Shown here in pieces: positions 16,820 through 24,727 of a stretch of 64,000 nt of DNA. Each line of letters starts with the position of its first letter. Positions within the stretch are counted from its first letter, which is position 1. The stretch comes from Levilactobacillus andaensis (GTDB lineage: Bacteria; Bacillota; Bacilli; Lactobacillales; Lactobacillaceae): assembly GCF_016861695.1 (NCBI RefSeq), contig NZ_BOLP01000006.1:1-64000 (forward strand), in the 5' to 3' direction. The notes below the pieces were generated by a model. That model did not search any database. It was not told the origin of the DNA and saw only the letters and a program-made list of their open reading frames with translations. The position numbers were made by a program, and so were the translations under genes.

Positions 16820-16853
16820 CCTTACAGCCCATATCTGGCGGCCGGTAAGGCAA
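16820..16853 (+). repeat. Family B repeat remnant (B2)
   Basis: AGCCCATATCTGG followed by CGGCCGGTAAGGC is the right end of family B with nothing of the left half. It ends about 20 bp from the aquaporin stop codon. Confidence 0.6.
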
Positions 16854-16871
16854 CGGAACACACTACGTTAT

Positions 16872-17582
16872 CTAGTAAGTAATCCAGTACTGTAGCCCTG
16901 CGGCGAGGATGCCACCGACTAATGGGCCACACATTGGCACCCAGGCGTAATCCCACTCCGCATTACCTTTATTTGGAATCGGCAGGATAGTGTAAGCCAG
17001 ACGGGGGCCCCAGTCACGGGCCGGGTTCAGCGCGAAACCGGTGGTGGTCCCTAAGCCCATCCCCACGACCATGATCAGAAGGCCGACGATGAATGGTTTC
17101 AGACCTTGGGTAAAGTTCCCCAAGTTGAGGAGAATAAAGACGAACGCCCACGTGGCAATCACTTCTGAGATAAAGTTGAACACGGGACTCTTGATGGCTG
17201 GGCGGGTCGCAAAAATACCGACCGTGTTCCCAGCAGCCTCATCAGGGGTTGCTTTGAAATGGGGGTAGAACTGCAGGACGACCAATGCTGCCCCCACAAA
17301 TGCTCCCAAAAACTGGCCCAGTAAGTAAGGGACGACCTCGGCCCACGGGAAGTAGCCGAACACCGCAAAGCCAATGGTGACGGCCGGATTTAAATGTCCC
17401 TGTGACCCTAATAAACCAGCCACATAGACCCCCATCGTCACAGCCATTCCCCAGGCGACACACACAAACGTCCAGTTTGCGCCCTTCGCGTAGGTTTTAT
17501 TCAAGTTGATACTAGCACCCGTCCCCGCACCGAGAACGATCAAAATCATGGTACCAAAAAATTCACCAATAAAGCCACTCAT
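16872..17582 (-). CDS. MIP family aquaglyceroporin (glycerol facilitator type)
   Basis: The 236-residue protein has six membrane helices and both pore loops: HLNPAVT near residue 63 and FALNPARDWGPR near 185. The Asp in NPARD and the extended loops favour the glycerol facilitator branch over strict water channels, so it should pass glycerol and possibly dihydroxyacetone or lactic acid, as reported for some lactobacillar members. ATG 17582 is preceded by GAGGGG; the longer TTG frame overlaps that site. It is monocistronic, with no glycerol kinase beside it. Confidence 0.9.
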   Translation of the reverse strand: MSGFIGEFFGTMILIVLGAGTGASINLNKTYAKGANWTFVCVAWGMAVTMGVYVAGLLGSQGHLNPAVTIGFAVFGYFPWAEVVPYLLGQFLGAFVGAALVVLQFYPHFKATPDEAAGNTVGIFATRPAIKSPVFNFISEVIATWAFVFILLNLGNFTQGLKPFIVGLLIMVVGMGLGTTTGFALNPARDWGPRLAYTILPIPNKGNAEWDYAWVPMCGPLVGGILAAGLQYWITY

Positions 17583-17695
17583 ACTAAAAACACCCCTCAA
17601 ATCGTTATGTAAAAAAATAAATGCTGAACTCAGTTTAACATAGGTAAAACGTTAACGGTGGGTTATTTTGAACCGCTTACACCAATTTGCGAAAA

Positions 17696-17740
17696 CAAAA
17701 CGGCCACGCTGCAGAAATGGCAACGTGACCGGTTTAATTT
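17696..17740 (-). terminator. Possible terminator of the SufT-like gene
   Basis: AAACGGCCACG can pair imperfectly with CGTGACCGGTTT around a 15-base loop, with A/T-rich flanks on the minus-strand exit side. It is weaker than the others in this window. Confidence 0.4.
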
Positions 17741-17778
17741 TGATCAGATTTACTTTTTAGAGGGAACTATGGTGCTTT

Positions 17779-18093
17779 TTAGCCATGAACTCCCAAAGAG
17801 ACCTTCGCATACCGGGTCATCTGGCCCATGTCCCAAGCGGGTTCCCAGACGAGGTCAATGTCACAGTGTTCGACGCCAGCCACTGATAGTGCAGCCGCCG
17901 TAATCTGGTCGTTGAGCATATCACTTAGTGGGCAACCCATTGTGGTCAGCGTCATTTTAACTGTACACTTATTGCCTTCGACGGTGACGCCATAGATGAG
18001 GCCTAAATTCACAATATCAATCGTCAATTCCGGGTCAATGACCCCTTCCAGTGCTGTCATCACGGCTTCTTCAGCTTGTTCATTTTCAGCCAT
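17779..18093 (-). CDS. Iron-sulfur cluster assembly factor, SufT/MIP18 (DUF59) family
   Basis: The 104-residue protein is a single DUF59 domain. The family's DPEL motif is at residues 20-23 and the conserved cysteine in TTMGCP at 54, a possible cluster or thiol site. Relatives (SufT, PaaD, MIP18) help deliver Fe-S clusters to target enzymes. CAGAGGAGGG precedes the ATG. The next gene upstream on the same strand encodes an altronate/galactarate-type dehydratase, a family that uses iron, so linked maturation is conceivable. Other suf genes are not in the window. Confidence 0.87.
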   Translation of the reverse strand: MAENEQAEEAVMTALEGVIDPELTIDIVNLGLIYGVTVEGNKCTVKMTLTTMGCPLSDMLNDQITAAALSVAGVEHCDIDLVWEPAWDMGQMTRYAKVSLGVHG

Positions 18094-18169
18094 TTTTGTT
18101 CCCTCCTCTGACAGAAAAGCCGATAGCCAGTCTACCAGCTATTGGCCCTCCGTCTGTTACTTTTCATTT

Positions 18170-19681
18170 TTAGGTCATTGGTGCCGGGTTGAAGATGCAG
18201 ATGTCATTGTAGAGCTTCAACCGTTCTGCGGCTGGCTTTTCACCACTCGCCACGTCCAGAATAAAGTTGAACAATTCCGTTCCGAGTTCTTCAACGGTCA
18301 GATCACCCGTGGCAACTTTACCAGCGTTAATGTCGATCAAGTCACTCCAGAATTCCTTCAAATCAGTCCGCGTGCAGACCTTGATGACGGGAGCCGCTTG
18401 CAGGTTGTAAGGCGTGCCCCGACCAGTGACGAAGACTTCCAGGCCCATCCCTGAAGCTAATTGCATTGGGCCTGTCGTGAAGTCCCCAGCTGGCGTCGCG
18501 TTAAAGATCAAACCACGTTTCGTTGGAATTTCACCAGCACTGACCACTTGGGAAATTGGCGCGGTCCCGGACTTCGCAATGGAGCCCATGGACTTTTCAA
18601 CGATGGTGGACAATCCGCCCTTCCGGTTACCCGGCGTTGGGTTGGCTGAACGGTCAACGCCGCCCTTAGCCAAGTAGTTATCGAACCAAGACATTTCCTT
18701 AACTAACTTATTGCAGTTAGGTTGGTCCGGAATCCGTTGCGCGATGAAATTGACCCCATCACGAACTTCGGTAACTTCGGAGAACATGGCGGTCCCGCCA
18801 CCAGCAACTAAGAGGTCGGAGGCGTACCCGGCGGATGGATTCCCCGTCACACCGGAGAAGGCATCACTCCCACCACATTGGAAACCAACGGACAGCTTGG
18901 ACAATGGTTGCTCCGTCCGGCGATGAGTTTCCAAAATAGCCAGCTTCTTATCTGCCATTGCCATAATGGCCGTGATCATTTTTTCAAAGCCCTTGTAGTT
19001 CTGTAAGTACAAGAGGTTATCGTCATTGATGTCCTCAGGATCTAGGATCCGGTCCGGCGTCAGCTTTTCGCAGCCTAAACCAACGACCATGATCTGACCA
19101 CCGAAGTTCGGGTTCTTCACGATGTTTCTAATTTCACGAATAGGAACTTTGGCTTCGGGCGCATCGATGGCAACCCCACAGCCATACTGGTGACTGACGA
19201 CCGTGACATCATCCACGTGTGGATATTTCGGCAAGAGTTCCTGCTTGATGCGGTCTACGGCAATCTTCAAGACCCCGACCACACATTGAACCGTGGTCTG
19301 AATTCCCAAGATATTCCGGGTACCGGCGTACTTGTTGCCAGGAACGTCATAGCCCATAAACGTGGTCCGCTTAGGCTTTGGCAAGTCCTTGCGAATGTTC
19401 GTGCCGTAAGTCAGCTTGTTCAGGTCTGGCGACGGTGGTAATTCCAGACTGGTTTCATTGATCCAGTCCCCGGCTTGAATATCACTCTTGGCGTAACCCA
19501 GTACGACGCCGTAACGTAAGACGGCGTCCCCTTTGGCTAAATTGACCAGGGCAATCTTGTGGGCTTGGGGAATCTCGTCGTTGACGGTAATATCGCCCTT
19601 GATCTTGTCCCCGACGTGTAAATCGTGGACTGCAATGGCAACGTTATCGTTTGGGCGCATTTTCACAACATGTTTGAGCAT
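18170..19681 (-). CDS. uxaA: Altronate/galactarate dehydratase family protein (UxaA)
   Basis: The 503-residue protein joins an N-terminal SAF-type domain (about 1-95) to the C-terminal D-galactarate dehydratase/altronate hydrolase domain (from about 110), as in full-length UxaA. Visible landmarks are the QYGCGVAID cysteine-histidine area, GLGCEKLTPDRI and the GGSDAFSGVTGNPSAG segment. UxaA turns altronate into 2-keto-3-deoxygluconate with Fe2+. GAGGAGG is 9 bases before ATG. The usual partners uxaB, uxaC, kdgK and kdgA are absent from the window, so the substrate could be another sugar acid. A cre-like site lies in the upstream region, which fits a catabolic role. Confidence 0.85.
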   Translation of the reverse strand: MLKHVVKMRPNDNVAIAVHDLHVGDKIKGDITVNDEIPQAHKIALVNLAKGDAVLRYGVVLGYAKSDIQAGDWINETSLELPPSPDLNKLTYGTNIRKDLPKPKRTTFMGYDVPGNKYAGTRNILGIQTTVQCVVGVLKIAVDRIKQELLPKYPHVDDVTVVSHQYGCGVAIDAPEAKVPIREIRNIVKNPNFGGQIMVVGLGCEKLTPDRILDPEDINDDNLLYLQNYKGFEKMITAIMAMADKKLAILETHRRTEQPLSKLSVGFQCGGSDAFSGVTGNPSAGYASDLLVAGGGTAMFSEVTEVRDGVNFIAQRIPDQPNCNKLVKEMSWFDNYLAKGGVDRSANPTPGNRKGGLSTIVEKSMGSIAKSGTAPISQVVSAGEIPTKRGLIFNATPAGDFTTGPMQLASGMGLEVFVTGRGTPYNLQAAPVIKVCTRTDLKEFWSDLIDINAGKVATGDLTVEELGTELFNFILDVASGEKPAAERLKLYNDICIFNPAPMT

Positions 19682-20119
19682 GGATGCAACCTCCTCAGCT
19701 TAGAAACAACTGCTAAATTCGGGACATTTCCCTATGTAATGCAGTTTTACTGCTCGCTTCAAAGTCAGCAGCAGAGTCGCCGCCGTCTTCGTTAAGCGCT
19801 TTCAACTTTACAACTATAATGTTAATTCCTTCACGTAAGGCGAACAAGAGACAATCCGGCAAGGTTTTCGACAAAAGTTTAGTCAAATCAACAAAGGCGC
19901 TAGCGCACGCGAACCACTGCTTGTGCCCGGAAACACAGTTACGGCAGGTATTAAACCACATCAGTCTCCTCACGTCTTCCAACCCTTGTAATATGACATA
20001 GACGTGTACAGAACAGTAATGACAATGATATTGCCCCGCAACTATTCTGTAACCCAAAACGACTATCTTAGTAGGAGAAGGGTAAATAAAAACTTACATA
20101 TAAGGGATGGCATTATTCA
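19682..20119. other. Non-coding region between uxaA and NlpC/P60 genes
   Basis: The 438-bp gap between divergent genes holds the cre-like site at 19792-19805 with a minus-strand TATAGT just upstream of it. The rest of the gap shows no convincing gene; the open frame through it has unusual composition and no ribosome site. Confidence 0.5.
19792..19805 (-). promoter_or_regulatory. cre-like site upstream of uxaA
   Basis: TTAAGCGCTTTCAA contains the palindromic AAGCGCTT core and fits most cre positions on the reverse strand, with mismatches at the far side. It lies immediately downstream of a possible -10 (TATAGT) for the leftward uxaA transcript. Confidence 0.45.
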
Positions 20120-20896
20120 ATGAAAATCAAACAGATCAGTTTGGCCGTGGCATTTGCCGCAGCCGTCGTACCGGCCCTGAGCCTGAACACTACTGCTCAC
20201 GCCAACAGCACCAATACGATTGTCAGCACCACGCCGATGACCAATACCAGTTATGTCCGCAAGAGTGCGACTGGCTGGACGTACAATCTGGGTGGGACCG
20301 CCAGCAACATGACCTTTGGCAAGAAGACCCACTACCTGAAAAATTATCCCAACACGACTTGGCACGCCACGCAGAAGCGCTACATCGTTAAGAAGAATGG
20401 GGTTAAATATCTCTACTACTATGTCACCAATGGTCGCGGCACCGCTTCTGGCTGGATCTGGCACGGTTATTTGACCCCTAAGAGCTATGCGCACACCAAC
20501 ACGGTCAGTTCATCGACCACTGGCAATGGCAGCTACGCTTCAATTCTGAGTGCCGCCAAGTCACAATTAGGTAAGCCATACGTCTATGGTGGCAATGGTC
20601 CCAGCGCGTTTGACTGCTCCGGCTTCACCAAATACGTCTTCAGCAAGGCCCTCGGGCAAACACTCCCCCGGACCGCGCAACAACAGTATGACAGCTACAC
20701 CCACGTCAGCGCGGCCAATGCCCAACCCGGCGACCTGATTTTCTTCGGGACCAGTACGGCCAACATCACCCACTGTGGGATCTACCTCGGTAACAACCAG
20801 ATGATCGATGCCCAACTGCGCGGCGTCATCACCGAGGCCACCAACGTTTCCTGGTGGCACACGGTCGGCTACTCACGACCAGCTACTTTAAGCTAA
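20120..20896 (+). CDS. Secreted NlpC/P60 peptidoglycan endopeptidase
   Basis: The 258-residue protein has a signal peptide (cleavage near AHA-N, residue 28), an SH3-like module (about 45-120, ending SGWIWHGYLTP) and a C-terminal NlpC/P60 domain (about 138-258). Catalytic Cys166 lies in FDCSGF and His218 in THCGIYLG. It should cut gamma-D-glutamyl-diamino-acid bonds in wall peptides during cell separation or turnover. AAGGGA is about 12 bases before the ATG. The SH3-like module, with its YYYV...SGWIW-GYL pattern, recurs in the exported protein at 62617-63462. Confidence 0.9.
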   Translation: MKIKQISLAVAFAAAVVPALSLNTTAHANSTNTIVSTTPMTNTSYVRKSATGWTYNLGGTASNMTFGKKTHYLKNYPNTTWHATQKRYIVKKNGVKYLYYYVTNGRGTASGWIWHGYLTPKSYAHTNTVSSSTTGNGSYASILSAAKSQLGKPYVYGGNGPSAFDCSGFTKYVFSKALGQTLPRTAQQQYDSYTHVSAANAQPGDLIFFGTSTANITHCGIYLGNNQMIDAQLRGVITEATNVSWWHTVGYSRPATLS

Positions 20897-20927
20897 TTTT
20901 CTACGGTTCCAGGATTCATTCTCAAAT

Positions 20928-20975
20928 AAACCCCACTAAAATTACCGGTAAGTCAGATAATTTTAGTGGGGTTTT
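20928..20975 (+). terminator. Terminator of the NlpC/P60 gene
   Basis: AAACCCCACTAAAATTA (20928-20944) pairs with TAATTTTAGTGGGGTTT (20958-20974), a 17-bp perfect stem ending in T. Confidence 0.88.
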
Positions 20976-21043
20976 CAGTCCGTTTACACAAAAAAGAGTC
21001 CAAGACCAGCGCCTTGAACTCCTTTTAACTCATTATTCTTCTA

Positions 21044-21469
21044 TTAAGCTGGTGAAACGCCCAACTTGTTGCCGCCATTTAGAATCTTGAAGAAACTAGC
21101 CAGTTCCTTCTTCCGGTAAGCAGCAGGTACGAATTCACGAATGGTTTCGAGGTCAAACCCAGTTGCCAACTTGTTGCGGTCGACCACAATTGGGTTCTTT
21201 AAGATCCCCGGATTCTTTTGCAAGAGATCAACGAGTTCGTTCATCCCCATATCTTGAACGGAAGCGGGAAGTGCCTTGTAGGCCTTAGACCGCGTTGAAA
21301 TCAGGTCGTCGGTCCCTTCTTCAGTCAGAGACAACATGTAAAGAATTTCGTCTCTCGTTAATGGTTGTTTTTTAATGTCACGGGCGGTGAAAATGGCATC
21401 GTGATTGGCAAGCCATTTCATAGCTTTAGTAACCGCCGTTGTTTTAGCATGAAAGTACATTTTGATCAT
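21044..21469 (-). CDS. Spx/ArsC family protein lacking the redox CxxC
   Basis: The 141-residue protein has the Spx-type thioredoxin-like layout: MIKMYF first strand, helix, then FTARDIKKQPLTRDEI, and the late KNPIVVDRNKLATGF segment that replaces the RPI loop. Spx normally carries a CxxC switch at about residues 10-13; here that position reads HAKTTAV and the whole protein has no cysteine, so it cannot be a disulfide sensor of the standard kind. It may still bind the RNA polymerase alpha tail, as redox-dead Spx paralogues can. GGAGGG precedes ATG. A CIRCE-like operator in its promoter suggests heat-shock control. Confidence 0.82.
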   Translation of the reverse strand: MIKMYFHAKTTAVTKAMKWLANHDAIFTARDIKKQPLTRDEILYMLSLTEEGTDDLISTRSKAYKALPASVQDMGMNELVDLLQKNPGILKNPIVVDRNKLATGFDLETIREFVPAAYRKKELASFFKILNGGNKLGVSPA

Positions 21470-21514
21470 ATAGAATCGCCCTCCATTTGTTTGTCTTCGA
21501 TGAGGTACTTCAGA

Positions 21515-21557
21515 TTAGCACTCTTTTGTTTGAGTGCTAATTATGTTAATCATTGTA
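21515..21557 (-). promoter_or_regulatory. CIRCE-like operator and -10 of the Spx-like gene
   Basis: TTAGCACTC (21515-21523) and GAGTGCTAA (21532-21540) are the exact arms of the HrcA-binding CIRCE element, but with an 8-base rather than 9-base spacer. On the minus strand TACAAT (21552-21557) lies 11 bp upstream, placing the operator over the start of transcription as in groE and dnaK operons. Confidence 0.75.
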
Positions 21558-21917
21558 CACCACATTAGGAAATGATGAAACCCATAACTCTCAGTATCGA
21601 GCACCTTTTAATACTTTCTCAAGAAACTCACTGGTTAGCGATGATCTATAAACCCCAACTCTTCGGGCTTAAACTCACTTTAACAGGTGAATGCACCGGT
21701 TTTGCGACCTAAATTTGAATTTTTTTTGAAGATGCTAAATGTTGCTCTATTAGTATTGTAACAGCTTACATTATTTTTTAAGTTGACGCAAATCAATTCT
21801 ACGATTTTTCTCTAAAAAAGTTTCTACTGAACAAACTGATTAATTCTGACTAAACGGGACTGACGGGCTGGCAATCGACTATGAAATATTAGAATTGGCA
21901 TAGAACGTACTGTGCTC

Positions 21918-21960
21918 AGCCGGCGGAATCTCTGGGGCCCAGAATACGGCTCGTTTTTTT
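21918..21960 (+). terminator. Orphan terminator-like hairpin
   Basis: AGCCG (21918-21922) pairs with CGGCT (21947-21951) around a CTGGGGCCCAG palindrome, followed by CG and seven T. No plus-strand gene precedes it closely, so it may end a small RNA. Confidence 0.45.
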
Positions 21961-21972
21961 GCTAAATTTCAA

Positions 21973-22019
21973 AAAAGGACTGCTCCGAGAAATCATCGAT
22001 TTCTCGGAGCAGTCCTTTT
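21973..22019. terminator. Terminator of the beta-helix exoprotein gene
   Basis: AAAAGGACTGCTCCGAGAAA pairs with TTTCTCGGAGCAGTCCTTTT, 20 bp perfect, with a run of T beyond the stem on the minus strand. It is 47 bp after the stop codon. Confidence 0.88.
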
Positions 22020-22066
22020 CAATCCGTGAGTTGGGCGTCTTGTCCCGAACTCACGCTAACTTATCT

Positions 22067-23926
22067 CTATGAATCTAAGTCAAAAGCCAGTGCCCGCGTC
22101 CAGAGGCCATTTGCCATCTGGTAGTAGGTCGTGACGTTCCCGTTAGAATCGGTCCGCTTCGTCCGGTGCGTAATCGTTACCCGCCGTTCTGCGATGTCTG
22201 CCGTAGTCCCTTTAGCCTTAGCTAATTGCGGATCATTGAAAGGCAATGAGTAAACGGGGTAGATCTTCATTAAGTTCAAATCACGGTCGTAGACTTCCGT
22301 GTCGAATTTGTCGAAGTCCAAGGCGCCAGCGCGAATCCAGTACTTCGTCGTGGCATTCTTGCTGAAACGGATTCGGTACCATTTACCGGTATCGGCCGTG
22401 GCCCGCATATCAATGTAGACCCGCTGTTTCTTTAAACTCTTCCAGTTAAACTTCATGATGTTCCAGTTCTTGTGACCACGAACATGATTGTAAAGTGAAT
22501 ACGTCTTGTAGTTGCTTGCCAACTCAGCGTGTTGCGTGTTCAAGCCGCTGACATAGACTTCACTCTTGTTGGTCTGCTTACGCTTCTTCAACTTCTGTGA
22601 CGTCGTTGGCTTAGGCTTTGGCTTGCTGCTACTTGATGCCGTGTTATCAACCGTCGTATCAGTAATCGTCTGTTGCGAGGTCACGTCCGTTGAAACGACC
22701 TTGCCCACGGTAATCTTGTTCTTACCGATGTTCATGCCGGATCCCGTCAGTGGGAAGTTACTGTCCACGAAGGTCGACCCCTTCTGTTGGGTGGTGACGT
22801 CGTTATTTTGAATCGTCACATCGGTCATCGGGTTGGCGGTGTCCTTCGTATCGAGGTAAACGTATTGTTTCGTTGGGTTAACATTGGTAAACGTGTTATC
22901 CGTAATGTTTAAGTTCGACATTTGGTAACCAGGTTCAGAATTATAGAGGTAAATGTAGTTCCCGGAACCTAACACGTGTTGGTTAATAAATTTGTTTCCT
23001 GTGATCCACAAGTTGGAAACGCACTTAAAGTGAATCGTTGCGACCCCATCATCCAATAATGGCTTCGGATCAACGACCGTGTTGTTGGTGAAGTACACGT
23101 TGTGAATAATCCCGGCAGCGCCGTGACCATAGACTGCGTGTTCACCAATTGGGTTTGGTGCGTAGGAATCGACCTGCCCGGACTTCTTTGAAACTGGCAG
23201 GAATTGGTTGTTGTCGACCGTGACATCGTAACTTGGTAAGTTGTCGTATTGGTCGCCAGGGTTCTTATGTGACATGGCCTTCTTGTTTGAATAATCGACC
23301 TGGATGGCTTCCTTAAAGTCTTGGGAACCATTAAACCCAGTAAAGACGGAATTCGTGATGTTCACGTCATGGCTCCCATCGATATCGATGTAGTGCCCAG
23401 TCGGTGATTCGGCATTATCGAACACACATTGGTCAAACGAAATGTTCTTCGCATGGTGAATACTTTGCGTGAAGACACTTTGACCGGCTGCCGTATTGTC
23501 TCCTTGGAACGTGGCACCCTTCCAAGTAACGTTACTGATTCCGCCATCGTAGCCCGCTTCAGGACTTGGATAGACGAAGTTCACTCGGTTGCCGTTCGTA
23601 ATCCGGAAAACGGCTCCCTTATCAAACTTAAAGGTCATATTTGAATGCAGCACAATGTTGCCCGCATCAAACACATAGGTCCCTTTTGGAACGTGCACCG
23701 TCACGGCACCATTGTTCCACTTGTCAATCAACTTCTGTAGAGCGTCGTTGTTACTCGTCTTGGAATCACCGGTCATGCCTTGATGAACGGCGTTGACCGT
23801 GGTATCAGCGTAAGCAACAGTTTCCCCAGTGGCTAGTCGTGGTGTTACTGAATTGACATTTAGTCCCAGTAACGTTGCTCCCACAGCAACCGACACGAAC
23901 AGGCCAAGTTTTGCCCTCAATTTCAA
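22067..23926 (-). CDS. Secreted right-handed beta-helix protein (pectate lyase/GH28-like)
   Basis: The 619-residue exported protein has a signal peptide (cleavage near AYA-D, residue 40), then a pectate-lyase-3-like opening (NNDALQKLIDKWNNGAVTVH, VPKGTYVFDAG) and repeated beta-helix rungs to about residue 400 (ITNSVFTGF, VTVDNNQFL, VYFTNNTVV, LNITDNTFTNV). Such folds cut or bind acidic polysaccharides; catalytic residues cannot be assigned safely. After a Ser/Lys/Pro linker (about 430-450) comes a basic C-terminal region of SH3-like character (about 460-619) that may hold the protein to the wall. The start is TTG, supported by GGAGGGG 6 bases upstream. A polysaccharide-degrading role is inferred. 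Confidence 0.82.
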   Translation of the reverse strand: MKLRAKLGLFVSVAVGATLLGLNVNSVTPRLATGETVAYADTTVNAVHQGMTGDSKTSNNDALQKLIDKWNNGAVTVHVPKGTYVFDAGNIVLHSNMTFKFDKGAVFRITNGNRVNFVYPSPEAGYDGGISNVTWKGATFQGDNTAAGQSVFTQSIHHAKNISFDQCVFDNAESPTGHYIDIDGSHDVNITNSVFTGFNGSQDFKEAIQVDYSNKKAMSHKNPGDQYDNLPSYDVTVDNNQFLPVSKKSGQVDSYAPNPIGEHAVYGHGAAGIIHNVYFTNNTVVDPKPLLDDGVATIHFKCVSNLWITGNKFINQHVLGSGNYIYLYNSEPGYQMSNLNITDNTFTNVNPTKQYVYLDTKDTANPMTDVTIQNNDVTTQQKGSTFVDSNFPLTGSGMNIGKNKITVGKVVSTDVTSQQTITDTTVDNTASSSSKPKPKPTTSQKLKKRKQTNKSEVYVSGLNTQHAELASNYKTYSLYNHVRGHKNWNIMKFNWKSLKKQRVYIDMRATADTGKWYRIRFSKNATTKYWIRAGALDFDKFDTEVYDRDLNLMKIYPVYSLPFNDPQLAKAKGTTADIAERRVTITHRTKRTDSNGNVTTYYQMANGLWTRALAFDLDS

Positions 23927-24074
23927 AAAATCCCCTCCAGTTCCAAATTCTTTCCATCGGTTCCATTATAAGCTAAGACATGAAAGCGTTGGGTCATCTT
24001 AACCTAATTGTCACACGATTGAAAGATTCCGGACGTAAAGGGGAATCATTTTTTAATTGTAAATTAACTTGGCT

Positions 24075-24458
24075 TTACATTAATTTAGCGATGTCGTCAT
24101 GTAAACCGTTTAAACGCGTAACCACTTGGCCACGAACTTGCGTGTAAACTTTAACACCATCTGGCGTCAACTTTAAATTGTGTTGGCGACGGTCCACTTG
24201 TGACGCGATGCTTTCAATCAAACCAGCCCGCAGTAACCGCGAGATCTGACCAGAGATCATCGACTTAGACACACCGATCTGTCCGGCAAATTTTGTCGGC
24301 GTGAAATCTTCACGTTGATCGGTGATGGCGTGTAACAGGTTAAATTGTTCCAGAGAAATTGTGATATCCTCCGTTTTGATCGTCGTTACTGGCCGCATAA
24401 TTTTTTGGAGTTGTGAGAACCATTCCAAGGATTGGTTTAAATCGTTAGTTTGCGTCAT
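24075..24458 (-). CDS. MarR family transcriptional regulator
   Basis: From ATG 24458 the protein has 127 residues and the MarR winged-helix core: FTPTKFAGQIGVSKSMISGQISRLLRAGLI (about 50-80) as recognition helix, then the wing with the DRRQHNLKLT signature (about 87-96). The longer GTG frame begins at the AAGGAAG ribosome site, so the shorter start is preferred. It stands alone, with a beta-helix exoprotein gene downstream and a HAD phosphatase divergent, so its targets are unclear. Confidence 0.87.
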   Translation of the reverse strand: MTQTNDLNQSLEWFSQLQKIMRPVTTIKTEDITISLEQFNLLHAITDQREDFTPTKFAGQIGVSKSMISGQISRLLRAGLIESIASQVDRRQHNLKLTPDGVKVYTQVRGQVVTRLNGLHDDIAKLM

Positions 24459-24727
24459 TGAATTACTCTTCCTTTCCACATTAAAGACTAGGGGGACCAG
24501 AACCAGTAGCTGTTACTATTCTGACCCGCTAACCATTCATTATAGCCCTTATTTTCAGTCTTTATGTTACCGATTCATTAATAGTTTATAGCATTACGAA
24601 TGAAAAAACTAGTGATTGCAATCAATTTGTTATATTTACACCAAACTACGGCATTGAATTCCCCGTAGCAACCCCTTATGATTAAAGTTAACAATATTTA
24701 AACTTTAATCAATTGAGGGAGACTGGT

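Larger units (their letters stand above)
21470..22066. other. 597-bp non-coding region
   Basis: It holds the CIRCE-like operator (21515-21540) and promoter of the Spx-like gene on the right-to-left side, then an A/T-rich stretch without genes, a plus-strand terminator-like hairpin at 21918-21960 with no gene to serve, and the terminator of the beta-helix gene at 21973-22019. Confidence 0.6.

Noticed and set aside
17660-17690. cre site upstream of the aquaglyceroporin gene
   Set aside because: TGTAAGCGGTTCAAA has the core but misses at two or more consensus positions on the far side, so it is not reported.
19713-20057. 114-codon minus-strand frame upstream of uxaA
   Set aside because: Composition is rich in Cys and His with no domain or ribosome site, and it covers the probable uxaA promoter.
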